DNA of 64,000 nucleotides from Picochlorum sp. 'celeri'. Lineage: Eukaryota; Chlorophyta; Trebouxiophyceae. Positions 51,392-61,643 of this stretch are shown in pieces. Position 1 is the stretch's first letter; the number at the start of each line of letters is the position of its first letter. Below the pieces are notes generated by a model. That model was not told the DNA's origin. It did not search any database and was given only the letters and a program-made list of their open reading frames with translations. The position numbers and the translations under genes were made by a program. The DNA lies in NCBI GenBank assembly GCA_010909725.1, contig JAACMV010000019.1, positions 310,001 through 374,000 of the forward strand. Direction: 5' to 3'.

Positions 51392-52461
51392 ATGGAAGGC
51401 GAGGTGGAGGAGATAAAACAGCCCAACCAAGTCCCCAACCCTGTGGAAAACTTGGGCGGGGACTCTTCCTCTTCTATGCCGAATATCAAAAGGGCAGAGG
51501 CCACAGAAGCTGATACTGTTAGATATAGTAAAGAATTAATACATCAAAAAGTGCAGCAAGAGATTGGACTGTCAGAGGAGGACCAGGGACTTGTCAACAA
51601 ACTGGTGGAGCAAGAGGAATTTCACACCGCTGTGAAAGATGCCAATATCTATTATGCTGCGGCACTCGCTGTGAAAGAAATCAAGGTGCGAGATTTCTGG
51701 CAATATGCGTGCATGCTCTTTGTGCAAGTATAAAGGGAACCAGTTCAACCAAGTGTATCACTTGTACTGCTGTGCAGAATGTGTTCAAGACCCATGGGCA
51801 TCAGCAGAATAATCTCATGTCTCGTGTACGATCTATCAAGCAAGAGATGCTGGAACTTGAAGATTCCATTCCATGGACCTGCGTGAAAAAAGTGTGGAAG
51901 AACAAGAGAGCTTCGTGGAGGAGACAGGTGAGACAGGTGGAACTTGTAGCAGGATTTGCATTCAAAATGAAAGAGTTGAAACAGTCACTGCTCATCGACG
52001 ATGCTGCCCTACCGGGATGTGGTCCCTCGTGGAATGCCAAGTTGGATCTGTGCATACAAGGTGTAGGCTCAGCCACCCAGCTGAGCCACGTGTGGGATGA
52101 CATGAAGAGTTCCATCTTATCCTGGATACATGGTTCCCATATGATCCATACTGGCGAAGCTGATTCTCTCCCAGCGTCGGTGGCTATGAAGGCAATGCAC
52201 TCGGCATTGCAGTCAGGCGATGGTTCCCTGATACAGGTGCCAATAGAATCCATGATGGGGGTGGATTCGGAGAGAATTATGGGCTTACGCCAAGCAGTAG
52301 AGCTAGAAAGACAGAAAATTATCGGTAGGAAACAGGGCCACGAAGGAACCAAGATGTCGATCGAGCAGTTCCATGAAGAAGACCATTTTGACAGCGGGGC
52401 AGAGACAGATGATGAGGCTGCAACTGACATTGACGATAAATATGACGTATTCTTACTCTAA
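51392..52461 (+). CDS. Unknown, probably nuclear protein (two exons)
   Basis: I do not recognise this protein. Exons 51392-51685 and 51778-52461 with a 92-nt intron (GTGCGA...TGCAG) that keeps phase 0, giving 325 aa. The N-terminus is disordered (MEGEVEEIKQPNQVPNPVEN); a helical region follows (YSKELIHQKVQQEIGLSEED), then a Trp-rich part (SIPWTCVKKVWKNKRASWRR) and GCGPSWNAKLD, faintly like WHIM-type helical modules of chromatin remodelling proteins, though too weak for a call. The C-terminus is strongly acidic (HFDSGAETDDEAATDIDD). The start is 52 nt from the possible upstream start of the divergent GlyRS gene. The next gene begins 80 nt downstream on the same strand. Confidence 0.65.
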
Positions 52462-52541
52462 GGAGAGCATATATAAATTATGAAATTAATGAAATGGATC
52501 CATTGTAAATACAGAAGTGAACCAGTTGAAACACATCGGCA

Positions 52542-53836
52542 ATGGAGGAGAATCTTGACAATACAGTATATGACCACCAAGAAGGCGAGGCCTTGGGCAT
52601 AGAGGAATACTTGCAGACTATTTCTATTCCAAAGGATCAGAGAGGGCATACTGGAGTAGATACAGGTGCGTTTGCTGTTGTTGGCGTATTGTGTATTTGA
52701 ATTCCATGAATACGAGTTCAGCGGTTGCATGGTCCTGGTACTCACGACGATTGATTATTGCATATATTTTTGCAGCCTGGACTCGCCAAGTCAGAACGGG
52801 CACTCTTCTGGAGCAAGTGGAGAAGTTCTGTTCAGAGCTGCGTGGAACAGAGCAACAACCTCTTCCGAGTGAAACCCCGAGAGATCAGATCATTCCTCAT
52901 GCGAATGTTCCTCAAGGCGATAAGAGAAGGCAGCAGCATGCGGATGCTGGGCATAACAATAGTTCGACAATGTCTGTCCGGGTTCTTGGGAACACACCAA
53001 AGGTGGACACGAATGGGCCCTCATCCAGGATTCCTGACAGAGACAAACCATCAGAGAGAATCAAGGCAATGCCTCCCCAAGGCGACGAACTGCCCGCACG
53101 CAGGAAATCTTTGAAGAATCCACTAGATTCAGAAACGAAGAGGACCTTGAAGGAAATTGGGAGTGACATACATAAAAGGGTTCCTCCTGCACATGCTGCA
53201 ACAGAGACGCAAGAACAAAACAGAGGTGAGGCAATGGCTTCTCAAAGCAAAGAATTAACCGCACTTAGAGATGCCAAGATTTATCTTGGTAATAGGAATG
53301 AGAAAATAGCTGCCAAAGGAGGGAGCAAAGGAGAAAATAGTTCCAAAACTTCCTCTTTGATTGTGTCTTCCATCGCAAGCGAAAATGATAATCAATTGGC
53401 TTCTCAGGATGCCCGGAATGACGAGCCAGGAAATATAGTGGAAGACAACCAAGGAGAAAAGGATGAGAAAAACGTGGCAGCAAAAGGTTTGGTCGGAGAA
53501 GGCGAGAACCAGCTTGGATCTGACATGTCTCAAAGCCCAGAGAAGAAAAAGGTAGACAAGCGAAAGATTGCTCTACCGCCACGCCTGCAAGCGATGAAAG
53601 AAAAGATAAAGAAAATGAAATTGCAACAAAGTAGTGCTGCGGAGAAGAAACAACCAGCATCGAGTCATCAGAAAGATCGTGCTCAGGTTGATCAAGAGAA
53701 GGGAGAATCTGCTGTTGCACCACTGCAGATGACAAAAGATTTTGACGCAAGGACAATGGTTGTGGATGATGTTCGAAAAGTCGAGCCTACTCCGACAAAT
53801 CTTTTCTTACAAAATATTTTTGCTCGCAAACCATAG
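52542..53836 (+). CDS. Disordered basic protein of unknown function (two exons)
   Basis: I do not recognise it. Exon 1 52542-52665 (MEENLDNTVYDHQEGEALGI) and exon 2 52776-53836, intron 110 nt (GTGCGT...TGCAG), 394 aa. A short ordered segment spans the splice (WTRQVRTGTLLEQVEKFCSE); the rest is polar and repetitive, rich in Lys, Glu, Ser and Gln, with a basic patch KRKIALPPRLQAMKEKIKKM near residue 310. This looks like a scaffold or regulatory nuclear protein. The longer frame on + at 52691 begins in the intron. Spacing to the gene before is 80 nt on the same strand. Confidence 0.6.
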
Positions 53837-53983
53837 CCAATGCCATGCCTGTGATTGTCCAAAAACAATTTGAACATGACCAGTCACAACGCCATTCATT
53901 TGTAATCATAAGCACAATTTCGTGTTTGAAACAGTAAACAATATAATTTTGAGGGGAATTTTTAAAGAAGTGTCTGATACTTG

Positions 53984-55616
53984 CAGCGTAGCAACCTCGT
54001 GGCAAGTATACCCTCTGAGACTTTGCAAAGATGGGAAAATTAGAAAAAGAAGGGTGGCATCCTACTACTGTCACACGCCTGTGATTCACTGATAGCTCAT
54101 AGGGCAGGACCCTCAGAGACGCTTACTTATTTCAAAGACTTCTGGCGGTGGTCTTCTCGGAGCACGGCTGACACCATGGCATAGGTATCAACTATTTGTG
54201 GAGACATGTAGCACCTGCAACACCACAAGGACAGTGAGATGATGATCATGCCACTCGATATATCAAACATTCAAGTGGAAACGTACGTCAACACTGATAG
54301 ATCAATCAGATCAAACTCCGATGAGAAAGAGATCCCGAATGGAACCATGGAGCTGAACTCTTCCTTGGCCACTTCACAGATGGCATCTGTGCACTCTTGC
54401 AGGGTCACAAACATGGAAGCTCCAGTGGACGAGGAGTACTCGGGAGACGAGGACACGCTATCTAAAGCCTTCTTCACCTTGGCCATCAATACTTCAAGCC
54501 TGGCTTGCCTCTTTTCGTATTCTAAACTCTGAGCAGAATGTAGTTTCCGCAGTCTCTCAAGGCCATCTGGGCACAGCTTGCCATGAAGCATTTTCTGCAG
54601 ACACACACACATACCATACATCAGCAACAATTAAATAAACTCAACACATGAAACAACGAAAATACAAACAGAACACCCTACCCATCCCATGAAAACAGGC
54701 ACACACACAAAAACAAAACATCACGCACCGCTGCTTGGGCATACTTGTGCTCATCAATCGTCGAGTTCTCAGAAAACCACACCAAAGCCAAAGACGGGTT
54801 CACGCAGAACATACCCCACAGAAAAGCAAAAAGCTTCTGCTGCGCAGACACAAAATCACAATCTCCCCGCAACGCCACCAGGGCCTCCATCCGACCACAC
54901 TCCACCGCACGTTGCAGCATCACATCCACAGCAGAAGCACGCTTTTCGAATTCGCCCTGAACCTCCTCGGCACTGCGAAGCAAAGAAAGATACCTCTTCT
55001 CCTCGCCATCAGACACGAATTGGGCGGTGTACTCTGCATTCTCAATCTGTCCTGTCATAGCACTCGCAAGGTGGCTCTGGCCGCTTTGCAACACCATCGA
55101 TGCCATGTTGCCCCCCAGACTCGCAGGCAACGCAGATGAGCCCCTCGCATCGGTGGAAGGACCAGCAGGTCCGTCTGCCGACGCACCACACTCGTCCGTT
55201 CGGTACAAGCGGAACAAGGATTCGCGAACAGACAAGAGTTGAGCATTCACCTTCAGGGTCGTCACGATATCCTTCTGCTCCGACAACAAAGCCACACGCT
55301 CCTGCTCTTTCCCCTTCATCTCCTGCATTTGCTTCTCGCGTTTCTCCTTCCGTCGGGCACGAAACCTTTTCTGGGCCAGCCTATTGCGTTCCCTGGCGAC
55401 TTCCTCGCGGCTCTGCGTTTCAGCACCATACCCCTCCCTCGCCAAGATGGGATGCAAATACATGCCCCAAGCACCTTGTACATTACTAAACCCTCTATTA
55501 TCGACGATAGAAGATGAACATTCATCCCCTTCCCCGACAGCGTGCGCATTCAATTTTCGTGTTTTAGCCTTGGCACTGGGTTTTCCGGCTAGGTTTGTAC
55601 TATCGGTCATTCTTAA
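53984..55616. repeat. Copy A of a dispersed 1.63-kb segmental duplication (bZIP gene)
   Basis: Near-identical to 59571-61201 in the same orientation, about 5.6 kb apart. Homology begins near GCAGCGTAGCAACCTCGTGG (copy A) and ends just after the bZIP ATG, at TCATTCTTA. One 2-nt indel at about 54006; otherwise collinear with an offset of 5585. The 134-nt intron is identical by eye; differences cluster in two short patches (54185-54196 and 54318-54340). Confidence 0.9.
54127..55610 (-). CDS. bZIP transcription factor, copy A
   Basis: Exons 55610-54729, 54594-54287 and 54214-54127; introns 134 nt (GTGCGT...TGCAG) and 72 nt (GTACGT...TGCAG); 425 aa. The basic region is RERNRLAQKRFRARRKEKRE (about residues 75-95) with the invariant Asn and Arg of bZIP proteins, followed by a weak leucine zipper. 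The middle is Ala/Gly-rich. The C-terminal half is helical and lineage-specific (GEEKRYLSLLRSAEEVQGEF, LFAFLWGMFCVNPSLALVWF), then exon 3 ends CYMSPQIVDTYAMVSAVLRE. At the site where most bZIPs and copy B have Gln (RFRARQKEK), copy A has Arg. Targets unknown. Confidence 0.85.
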
Positions 55617-55970
55617 TACATTTCATTTATAAAAAGAATAAAAGTGGGATTCAAATATGTAGTCTATTTTTGTCAGTGTGCAGCGCAGGGAGTGGATCAG
55701 CGCTGTACTAGACTCTTACGAGATCTTATGTCATTGGGTACAGGCTTGTACTGATCGATCAGAGCACAACTTGTGTCTGGAGTTGATAATTCTATAGTAC
55801 AGCTTGAGCAAGCATCTTGAAAGAATAAATAATTGCATCTTGAAGAATGACTGCGCACCCTATATCCTCAGGAGATCTTTTGATTTGATTTGGCTAGTAA
55901 GACTAGTAGTCTTTGAGAATGAACGGTTTACATTAGCTCTTCCAATAAAATTGATTCAGACGTCAAACGA
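55611..55970. promoter_or_regulatory. Spacer upstream of bZIP A / downstream of UPB1
   Basis: 360 nt with the bZIP A promoter. A perfect 12-nt palindrome CTGATCGATCAG is at 55751-55762. Not part of the duplication, so copies A and B have different promoters. No gene seen. Confidence 0.45.
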
Positions 55971-57309
55971 TCACTCCTTGTCCTTTTTCTGGACGATTAT
56001 TTGAGGCTTGAAATCATGCTTTACATAATCCTGCAACAGGTCTGCATACATGGCATGCCTTGCCGTGAGTTGAAACCCCCAATGGTCTTTGATTTGCCTA
56101 CACAAGTTCAGATCAATCTCAGCAACCATCAATCCGTCTCTATATCGGCTCAAACCTGGAGTCCTTGATGCATCCGGTGCTGCAACATATGAACTGCCAT
56201 AAAAATGCCCAAAGTCCTTGTGAGCTTCTTTCCCATCCCCGCTGGTGAATGCATTTGGGAATTCTTCTGTACCCACTCTATTGATTGCACCGACAAAGTA
56301 CCCATTTGCGATGGCTGCATTTCTAGCTTCGATTGGCCACAATGGTTCACTCAGTGCCCCTACAGTTGCGGACGGATTAAAGACAATCTCTGCACCGTTT
56401 AATCCAAATGCCATCCAGTTCAGTGGATGATGGCGCCCATAGCATATATTGATTCCAATTCTACCAAATGAGGTTTCAAACACGGGATGGCCGGTGTTTC
56501 CTTCCATGTAATATGTGCTTTCGTTGAAATCCCCCACTCGAGGAATGTGATTCTACAATACCATATGCGTTACAGGTCAGTGTCTTTGCTAGCAACTCAC
56601 TGCGACATGTACCCCATACCTTTCGATGAAACCCTAGAATCTTGCCATGCTCATCAATCACGACAGCTGTATTCCATATAACATCACAATGACTCTCATC
56701 TCTTTCCAAAATCGGGCAAACAACCACCATGCCGTATTTTTTAGCGATATCTTGACACAAGACTATTGAAGGACCTCCTTTGATTGGCTCTGCAAGCTCA
56801 CACCAAGTCTTCTCCCGAGTACAAAACCCAAATGGCATGTGAAAGGCCTCCTGCAAGCATAAAATGTTCACGTTGCACTCTGATGCAATCGCTGCAATCT
56901 CAGAAACCCTGTCAAAAATGTTCTGTCGCTGCTGATCCATGGGTGCAGTTGTAGGAGCTTTGATAGAGTGCTGCACAAGCCCAATCCGAACAACTCTGGG
57001 CTGTCGCAATTGTTCCGGATTGCTGGTAAATTGAAACGATTTGAGATCTATGTTTGAATTTTCAGCATGCTGAGTAGCTGATTCCTTCACTGGCAATTTC
57101 TCCACGGGTTTTCCTCCATTCTGACCGAACAGAATTCGTTTGACCTCGAGTAATTCTGCCTCCGGTAGACGTGCCTGCAACCAACATTCACACATCATCT
57201 CCATTCACATGACTGACTTTTCAAACAAGGGAATGATGCATCACTGCCTTCGTACCTCTAAAATGTCCTCGAGAGAGTCGAAACCACAAAGATCGCCCTT
57301 TTCTGGCAT
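55971..57309 (-). CDS. UPB1: Beta-ureidopropionase
   Basis: Last step of pyrimidine catabolism, hydrolysing N-carbamoyl-beta-alanine; nitrilase superfamily. Exons 57309-57256 ([18 protein letters not shown]), 57174-56620 and 56552-55971; introns 81 nt (GTACGA...TGCAG) and 67 nt (GTATGG...TGTAG). Splicing rebuilds [19 protein letters not shown] and [18 protein letters not shown]. Catalytic triad: Glu in [10 protein letters not shown], Lys in FHRKNHIPRVG, Cys in [14 protein letters not shown]. 396 aa, close to plant and animal enzymes. The start codon lies just 9 nt after the stop of XRCC3 on the same strand, so its 5' UTR overlaps XRCC3 coding sequence or the mRNA is dicistronic. Confidence 0.95.
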
Positions 57310-57318
57310 AGGTACCGA

Positions 57319-58600
57319 TTACACCCTTGTCTGGCTCAGAATAACTGTATTACTTTCCAAATGTGAATGAGAAATGCCATAGCATCCACCCTCACCAATA
57401 ATGAAGTGGCATTTGTTTTGAGGTAGGTTTGGACTAAACACAATCTGCATTCCCCTCACCTGGGGATACATGGATGAGTCTTTCCCAGCACCAATACGTG
57501 TCTTACGGCCAATTGACCCAGTATACACTACAGGGTTGATTTCTCCGCTCTCATCTATGACAGCTTCTTTGGAAGTGAAGAGTCTTGTGGTGACACAGTT
57601 TGACCATGCGAGCCCTAGGGCAGGGTACAACAGTCTCCCACTGGATTCTAATGCCAATCCAGCACAGCCTGGAAATGATTCTATAAACGTATTTGAACAT
57701 GTGTTTTCCTCTTGCTCCGTATCAAACAGATCCACAGCGTGATTTGTGACAATCACGGCCAGATTGTACACATCAGCATACTTTCTACACAAGACCAATC
57801 AGGTATGACGCCCTGTCGAAACGTACGTCGTCTTATAGCACAGATACTCACCTCAATAAGGAAGCTATTTTAAAGAAGAAGCCTGACCTGGTCGACAAGG
57901 CCGTTGTCATGGCATTTGGATCAAGATCTCGAAACATGTATGCTATTGAATCAACAATCAATACCTTCACAGGGGCGTCAGATCCTGCCAAACGAATCAA
58001 AAGTTCTTCCACATTCACAAGTCTATGGTATAAATCCTCCTCTTTATCGAACGAATGCTCCATGTACACATGATCCAACACACTGTCAACAGAATACTCC
58101 AATTCCCCCCTGCAGGCATACACACATTCCCTACTATATCAGCCATCCACGACTTCATTTCATGACACCAATGACCCACTTTTCTATCATACTCTTTGCA
58201 ATCTGTTCCAGTCGATGCAATGGAGGATCACCTTCTGTATGAAAATACACAGCATGGGCATGAGACAAACACACAGTGTTCACCAAGACCTGAAGGCATA
58301 GCTGTGTCTTTCCAGATGACGATTCCCCTGCAAAATTGAAAAACTCTATTATCGTTTCTCGACCTCGTCCATGTATTTCGAGAGAAACATAAAAGCAGTA
58401 CCTGATATCTCGCATATTTCCTTTGTAGAAATCCCACCCTGAAGACACTGGTCCAACTCTTCACACCCAGTTCCTACTTTCTCTTTACCCCGGATGATAT
58501 CTCTTCTATAACAATCCATTTTCATCCGTGCTCAAACGTGATCGCTGCAGAGGATGTCGTCGATTTCCTGTTGAAAGTTTCACCCAACCGCTGTGGCATG
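57319..58600 (-). CDS. XRCC3: RAD51 paralogue XRCC3, five exons
   Basis: RecA-type ATPase of homologous recombination repair. Exons: 58600-58585 (16 nt), 58506-58402, 58327-58180, 58109-57852 and 57784-57319; introns 78, 74, 70 and 67 nt; total 330 aa with all phases consistent. Key parts: VGTGCEELDQCLQGGISTKE, Walker A GESSSGKTQL spanning an intron, the Walker B-like VKVLIVDSIAYMF, VIVTNHAVDLF, and LYPALGLAWSNCVTTRLF, which is the XRCC3 form of the C-terminal core. The short N-terminus (MPQRLEENIIRGKEK) fits plant-like XRCC3, which lacks the long helical domain of RAD51. The 16-nt first exon is inferred from frame and intron size only. Confidence 0.85.
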
Positions 58601-58706
58601 GTAGCGCACACCCGAGAATCAGCGTAGGATGCGATTATGTTCTACTTTCTTACATAAATACATTATTTTAATTTCATATGAATGATCCAGAGTGCCACAA
58701 TCACAC

Positions 58707-59440
58707 ATGCAGGGAGGGATTGCCAATTTGAATTTGAATTCCTCTCAATTTTCTAAACGTTTGCAAACGCCAATTGGTGAACCTCTATCCTCCCTCCCTG
58801 CGCCCCATCCATGGATGACAGGCCCTGTCCTGGGACCCAATTCACAGATGAGATCGGGTGTACGATATAGTGAGCTGCTTGGAATCAGCGTATACAGAGT
58901 CAAGTCGATAGACTTTGTATCCCATTGAACACAATAATGAATCAGCACAAGTGCTCCATAGATGGGGCCATGTGTGCAAGAGAGATCTCAGGCAAGGGGG
59001 TGGTACTGTGAGATCTCAGGTAAGGCTGATACATGCGTGGCCAGAGACACTGCTAGTATTTCATATATCAATGTACCAATTTCCAGGTATAGCCATGGTA
59101 GATACAAATTCTATTCAGGTGATAAAACGAGAGTTTTATGCTCTATTACAAAAAGATGTGCGTTCTCGTCTCTTTTAGTCACAATACAGTAGTGCGATAT
59201 ATTATAATATTAAATAGTGAATAGTGATTACTGTGGAAATGGTGTGTATAGGAGAGATTGGTCGAGTTGCTTTTGGAGGAAATTTCTAGGGATGACATGA
59301 AAGAAATCACAAGTACCCTCAAAGGGAGCGAGTTGCTTGGGGGATTGAAACAGGCGATTGATGTTGAGTCGATTGCTGTGCGTCGGATGTGGGAACTCCT
59401 TCAGGATTGTTCGTTTGAAGAATTGGTCTGTGATTTGTGA
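58707..59440 (+). CDS. Small unknown protein, four exons (tentative)
   Basis: I do not recognise it. A consistent four-exon model is 58707-58889, 58962-59019, 59087-59157 and 59252-59440, with introns of 72, 67, 67-class and 94 nt; the last two use GTAAGG...TCCAG and GTGCGT...TATAG. It gives 166 aa: MQGGIANLNLNSSQFSKRLQ at the start, IAMVDTNSIQVIKREFYALL in exon 3 and a leucine-rich helical end (ERLVELLLEEISRDDMKEIT, then CSFEELVCDL). The last two exons look convincing; the first two, and the CCATAG acceptor, are weak. Divergent from XRCC3 with a 106-nt spacer, and located between the two bZIP copies. Confidence 0.42.
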
Positions 59441-59570
59441 TGCTCTGATTCATGGGAGATGACATTACATAGATCTACGCCCACGTCTTGGTCATGTAGT
59501 TGATTCATTCAACGAAATATAGGTTTTGGCTTGAGAAAAGCTGAATTGTAGCTGAAATGTCTCATACTAG

Positions 59571-61201
59571 CAGCATAGCAACCTCGTGGCAAGTATACTT
59601 TGAGACTTTGCAAAGATGGGAAAATTAGAAAAAGAAGGGTGGCATCCTACTACTGTCACACGCCTGTGATTCACTGATAGCTCATAGGGCAGGACCCTCA
59701 GAGACGCTTACTTATTTCAAAGACTTCTGGCGGTGGTCTTCTCGGAGCACGGCTGACACCATGGCATACGAGTCCATGATTTGTGGAGACATGTAGCACC
59801 TGCAACACCACAAGGACAGTGAGATGATGATCATGCCACTCGATACATCAAACATTCAAGTGGAAACGTACGTCAACACCGATAGATCAGTCAGATCAAA
59901 CTCCGACAAAAATGCACTAACAAATGGAACCATGGAGCTGAACTCTTCCTTGGCCACTTCACAGATGGCATCTGTGCACTCTTGCAGGGTCACAAACATG
60001 GAAGCTCCAGTGGACGAGGAGTACTCGGGAGACGAGGACACGCTATCTAAAGCCTTCTTCACCTTGGCCATCAATACTTCAAGCCTGGCTTGCCTCTTTT
60101 CGTATTCTAAACTCTGAGCAGAATGTAGTTTCCGCAGTCTCTCAAGGCCATCTGGGCACAGCTTGCCATGAAGCATTTTCTGCAGACACACACACATACC
60201 ATACATCAGCAACAATTAAATAAACTCAACACATGAAACAACGAAAATACAAACAGAACACCCTACCCATCCCATGAAAACAGGCACACACACAAAAACA
60301 AAACATCACGCACCGCTGCTTGGGCATACTTGTGCTCATCAATCGTCGAGTTCTCAGAAAACCACACCAAAGCCAAAGACGGGTTCACGCAGAACATACC
60401 CCACAGAAAAGCAAAAAGCTTCTGCTGCGCAGACACAAAATCACAATCTCCCCGCAACGCCACCAGGGCCTCCATCCGACCACACTCCACCGCACGTTGC
60501 AGCATCACATCCACAGCAGAAGCACGCTTTTCGAATTCGCCCTGAACCTCCTCGGCACTGCGAAGCAAAGAAAGATACCTCTTCTCCTCGCCATCAGACA
60601 CGAATTGGGCGGTGTACTCTGCATTCTCAATCTGTCCTGTCATAGCACTCGCAAGGTGGCTCTGGCCGCTTTGCAACACCATCGATGCCATGTTGCCCCC
60701 CAGACTCGCAGGCAACGCAGATGAGCCCCTCGCATCGGTGGAAGGACCAGCAGGTCCGTCTGCCGACGCACCACACTCGTCCGTTCGGTACAAGCGGAAC
60801 AAGGATTCGCGAACAGACAAGAGTTGAGCATTCACCTTCAGGGTCGTCACGATATCCTTCTGCTCCGACAACAAAGCCACGCGCTCCTGCTCTTTCCCCT
60901 TCATCTCCTGCATTTGCTTCTCGCGTTTCTCCTTCTGTCGGGCACGGAACCTTTTCTGGGCCAGCCTATTGCGTTCCCTGGCGACTTCCTCGCGGCTCTG
61001 CGTTTCAGCACCATACCCCTCCCTCGCCAAGATGGGATGCAAATACATGCCCCAAGCACCTTGTACATTACTAAATCCTCTATTATCGACGATAGAAGAT
61101 GAACATTCATCCCCTTCCCCGACAGCGTGCGCATTCAATTTTCGTGTTTTAGCCTTGGCACTGGGTTTTCCGGCTAGGTTTGTACTATCGGTCATTCTTA
61201 G
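59571..61201. repeat. Copy B of the dispersed 1.63-kb segmental duplication (bZIP gene)
   Basis: Direct repeat of 53984-55616. In the 882-nt first exon I count about four substitutions between the copies. Outside the boundaries the sequences are unrelated. No terminal inverted repeats or target-site duplication were found. Confidence 0.9.
59712..61195 (-). CDS. bZIP transcription factor, copy B
   Basis: Exons 61195-60314, 60179-59872 and 59799-59712, introns as in copy A; 425 aa. Basic region RERNRLAQKRFRARQKEKRE, with the canonical Gln. The frame is open upstream to an ATG at 61303, which would add 36 residues (MYLRVDNIGISRTLLRSLKL...) absent from copy A; because that part lies outside the duplicated block, I take ATG 61195 as start. 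Compared with copy A the protein differs in VPFVSAFLSEFDLTD (A: VPFGISFSSEFDLID) and PQIMDSYA (A: PQIVDTYA). The copies are otherwise almost identical and probably regulate overlapping targets. Confidence 0.85.
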
Positions 61202-61643
61202 TATAAAGGATTCGTTTGAGATGCATTTACTCAGATTTTCTGTTAATTTTAAAGATCTAAGAAGGGTTCTACTGATGCCAATGTTATCAACACGAAGATA
61301 CATTCCCAGAGATTCTACAAAATAGCCATGACACAGAATCCATTAGGGAATTTCCTAGACTTCTTGAGTGAATAATTGCCAGATTCGCATCAGACGTGCC
61401 TTGATAAAGATCCTTCAAGGATCATGTGTCTGATGTGATCGATTTGCTCACGTGCCTGGGGCCAGTGTACATCAAGTTGATGATGGGCTCGTGGATGCGA
61501 GGCCCAAGGCAAATGTGCGATTTTCATGCCCTAGATTCCTCACGCACATACATGAAGAAACCATGAGAGATCTTGAACAATATTTACAGGTACTTTCTTT
61601 ATTAATAAACTTCGGCGATACATATAGAAAGCAGTGGCATAAG
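61196..61643. other. Spacer between bZIP B and bZIP C with nested inverted repeat and exon-like fragment
   Basis: 448 nt. A nested dyad spans 61388-61435: outer arms CATCAGAC/GTCTGATG and an inner 15-nt palindrome GATCCTT-C-AAGGATC at 61409-61423. On the + strand, about 61445-61590 reads as an open, exon-like segment (SVHQVDDGLVDARPKANVRF, then HEETMRDLEQYLQ) ending at a donor-like CAG/GTACTT; no start or partner exon was found, so it may be a gene remnant. Confidence 0.4.

Noticed and set aside
51801..52430. 209-codon minus-strand frame opposite the unknown gene at 51392-52461
   Set aside because: It is the reverse of a better-supported spliced gene on the + strand, and its composition (Ser/Cys-rich runs) is typical of antisense reading.
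53984..61201. bZIP duplicates as a transposon or a tandem repeat array
   Set aside because: No transposase, terminal inverted repeats or target-site duplication were found, and unrelated genes lie between the copies.
60263..61303. 36-residue N-terminal extension of bZIP copy B from ATG 61303
   Set aside because: The extension lies outside the duplicated block and is absent in copy A; the shared ATG at 61195 is the simpler start.
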